53,046 nucleotides of DNA from contig NZ_NGKA01000017.1 in assembly GCF_003987645.1 (NCBI RefSeq), positions 1-53,046 on the forward strand, read 5' to 3'. The translations under genes and the position numbers were made by a program. This document shows, in pieces, positions 52,919 through 53,046 of this stretch. The notes beneath the pieces are model-generated. The model ran no database searches. It was not told the DNA's origin and saw only the letters and a program-made list of their open reading frames with translations. Every line of letters begins with the position of its first letter. The first letter of the stretch is position 1. The DNA is from Vagococcus elongatus (GTDB lineage Bacteria > Bacillota > Bacilli > Lactobacillales > Vagococcaceae).

Positions 52919-53046
52919 ATTTCATTTGTCAAATTAAGTTAGAATAAATTGCGTCTTGTACATAACTCAAAAAGACTTCAATAGGTGTACGATATTTCAA
53001 TGATTTTCTGGGAATATGATTTCTGTGACTACTCACAGAGGAAATA
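52919..53046 (-). mobile_element. IS30 element running off the window edge
   Basis: From ATTTCATTTGTCAAATTAAG this matches, in reverse, the right end of the IS30 copy at 40456-41482 with about 90% identity by eye. It encodes the C-terminus (NHIPRKSLKYRTPIEVFL). The rest lies beyond the window. Confidence 0.85.

Noticed and set aside
1-53046. CRISPR arrays, tRNA or rRNA genes, prophage genes
   Set aside because: No spaced direct repeats, no cloverleaf or ribosomal signatures and no phage structural genes were found on reading.

Overview
The window reads as chromosomal DNA of a low-GC, Gram-positive lactic acid bacterium. The mutSL–ymcA–ymdB block, ispE, uppP, an EIIA-Glc, an Enterococcus-type NADH peroxidase, AGGAGG ribosome-binding sites and perfect cre boxes all point to Enterococcaceae. 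Tetragenococcus is my best guess, from general protein resemblance and the Amadori-compound/arabinose gene content; I could not run a database search. I saw no rRNA, tRNA or CRISPR array.

Layout. (1) 598-12575, all on the minus strand: a 13-gene operon for fructosamines (Amadori products). It holds an FrlA-type permease, an FrlB-type deglycase, two FrlD-type kinases, an FrlC epimerase plus a second FrlC-like isomerase, two GntR regulators, and genes not in the classical frl set (FGGY kinase, HAD phosphatase, BtpA-like protein, amidohydrolase with an apparent ATT start, YjbQ). A strong sigma-A promoter, a 12-bp direct repeat and a cre box lie upstream. (2) 13178-14550: a graveyard of IS3- and ISL3-type transposase fragments. 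(3) 14673-16641: chorismate mutase, sirtuin, EamA exporter. (4) 16817-18166: NADH peroxidase gene whose codon 42, the redox-active cysteine, is TGA. (5) 18866-21470: a lysine riboswitch with terminator ahead of an amino-acid ABC transporter, followed by a DnaA-box cluster and uppP. (6) 22655-29110: araR, araB, araD, araA and galM, with matched AraR operators inside two near-perfect promoters. (7) 29426-31625: threonine-to-glycine pathway (kbl, tdh). (8) 31700-38598, minus strand: msrB, maf, mutL, mutS, ymcA, ymdB, then a candidate structured RNA, an EIIA-Glc gene and ispE. (9) 40456-43960: an intact IS30 element, a second yjbQ, a decayed galactitol-type PTS and other gene remains. (10) 44054-51687, minus strand: a PRD regulator and a galactitol-type PTS operon with a second IIA (again with an apparent ATT start), a Gfo/Idh/MocA oxidoreductase, an AgaS-like SIS enzyme and CutC. 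(11) 51828-53046: nested IS30 and IS256 remains.

How the genes work together: in region 1 an unphosphorylated fructosamine would enter through FrlA, be phosphorylated by FrlD and cleaved by FrlB to glucose 6-phosphate and an amine such as lysine, with FrlC feeding C3 epimers into the same route. Region 5 handles lysine import under lysine feedback. Region 6 takes L-arabinose to xylulose 5-phosphate. Region 10 imports an unidentified sugar or polyol through a PTS under PRD and CcpA control.
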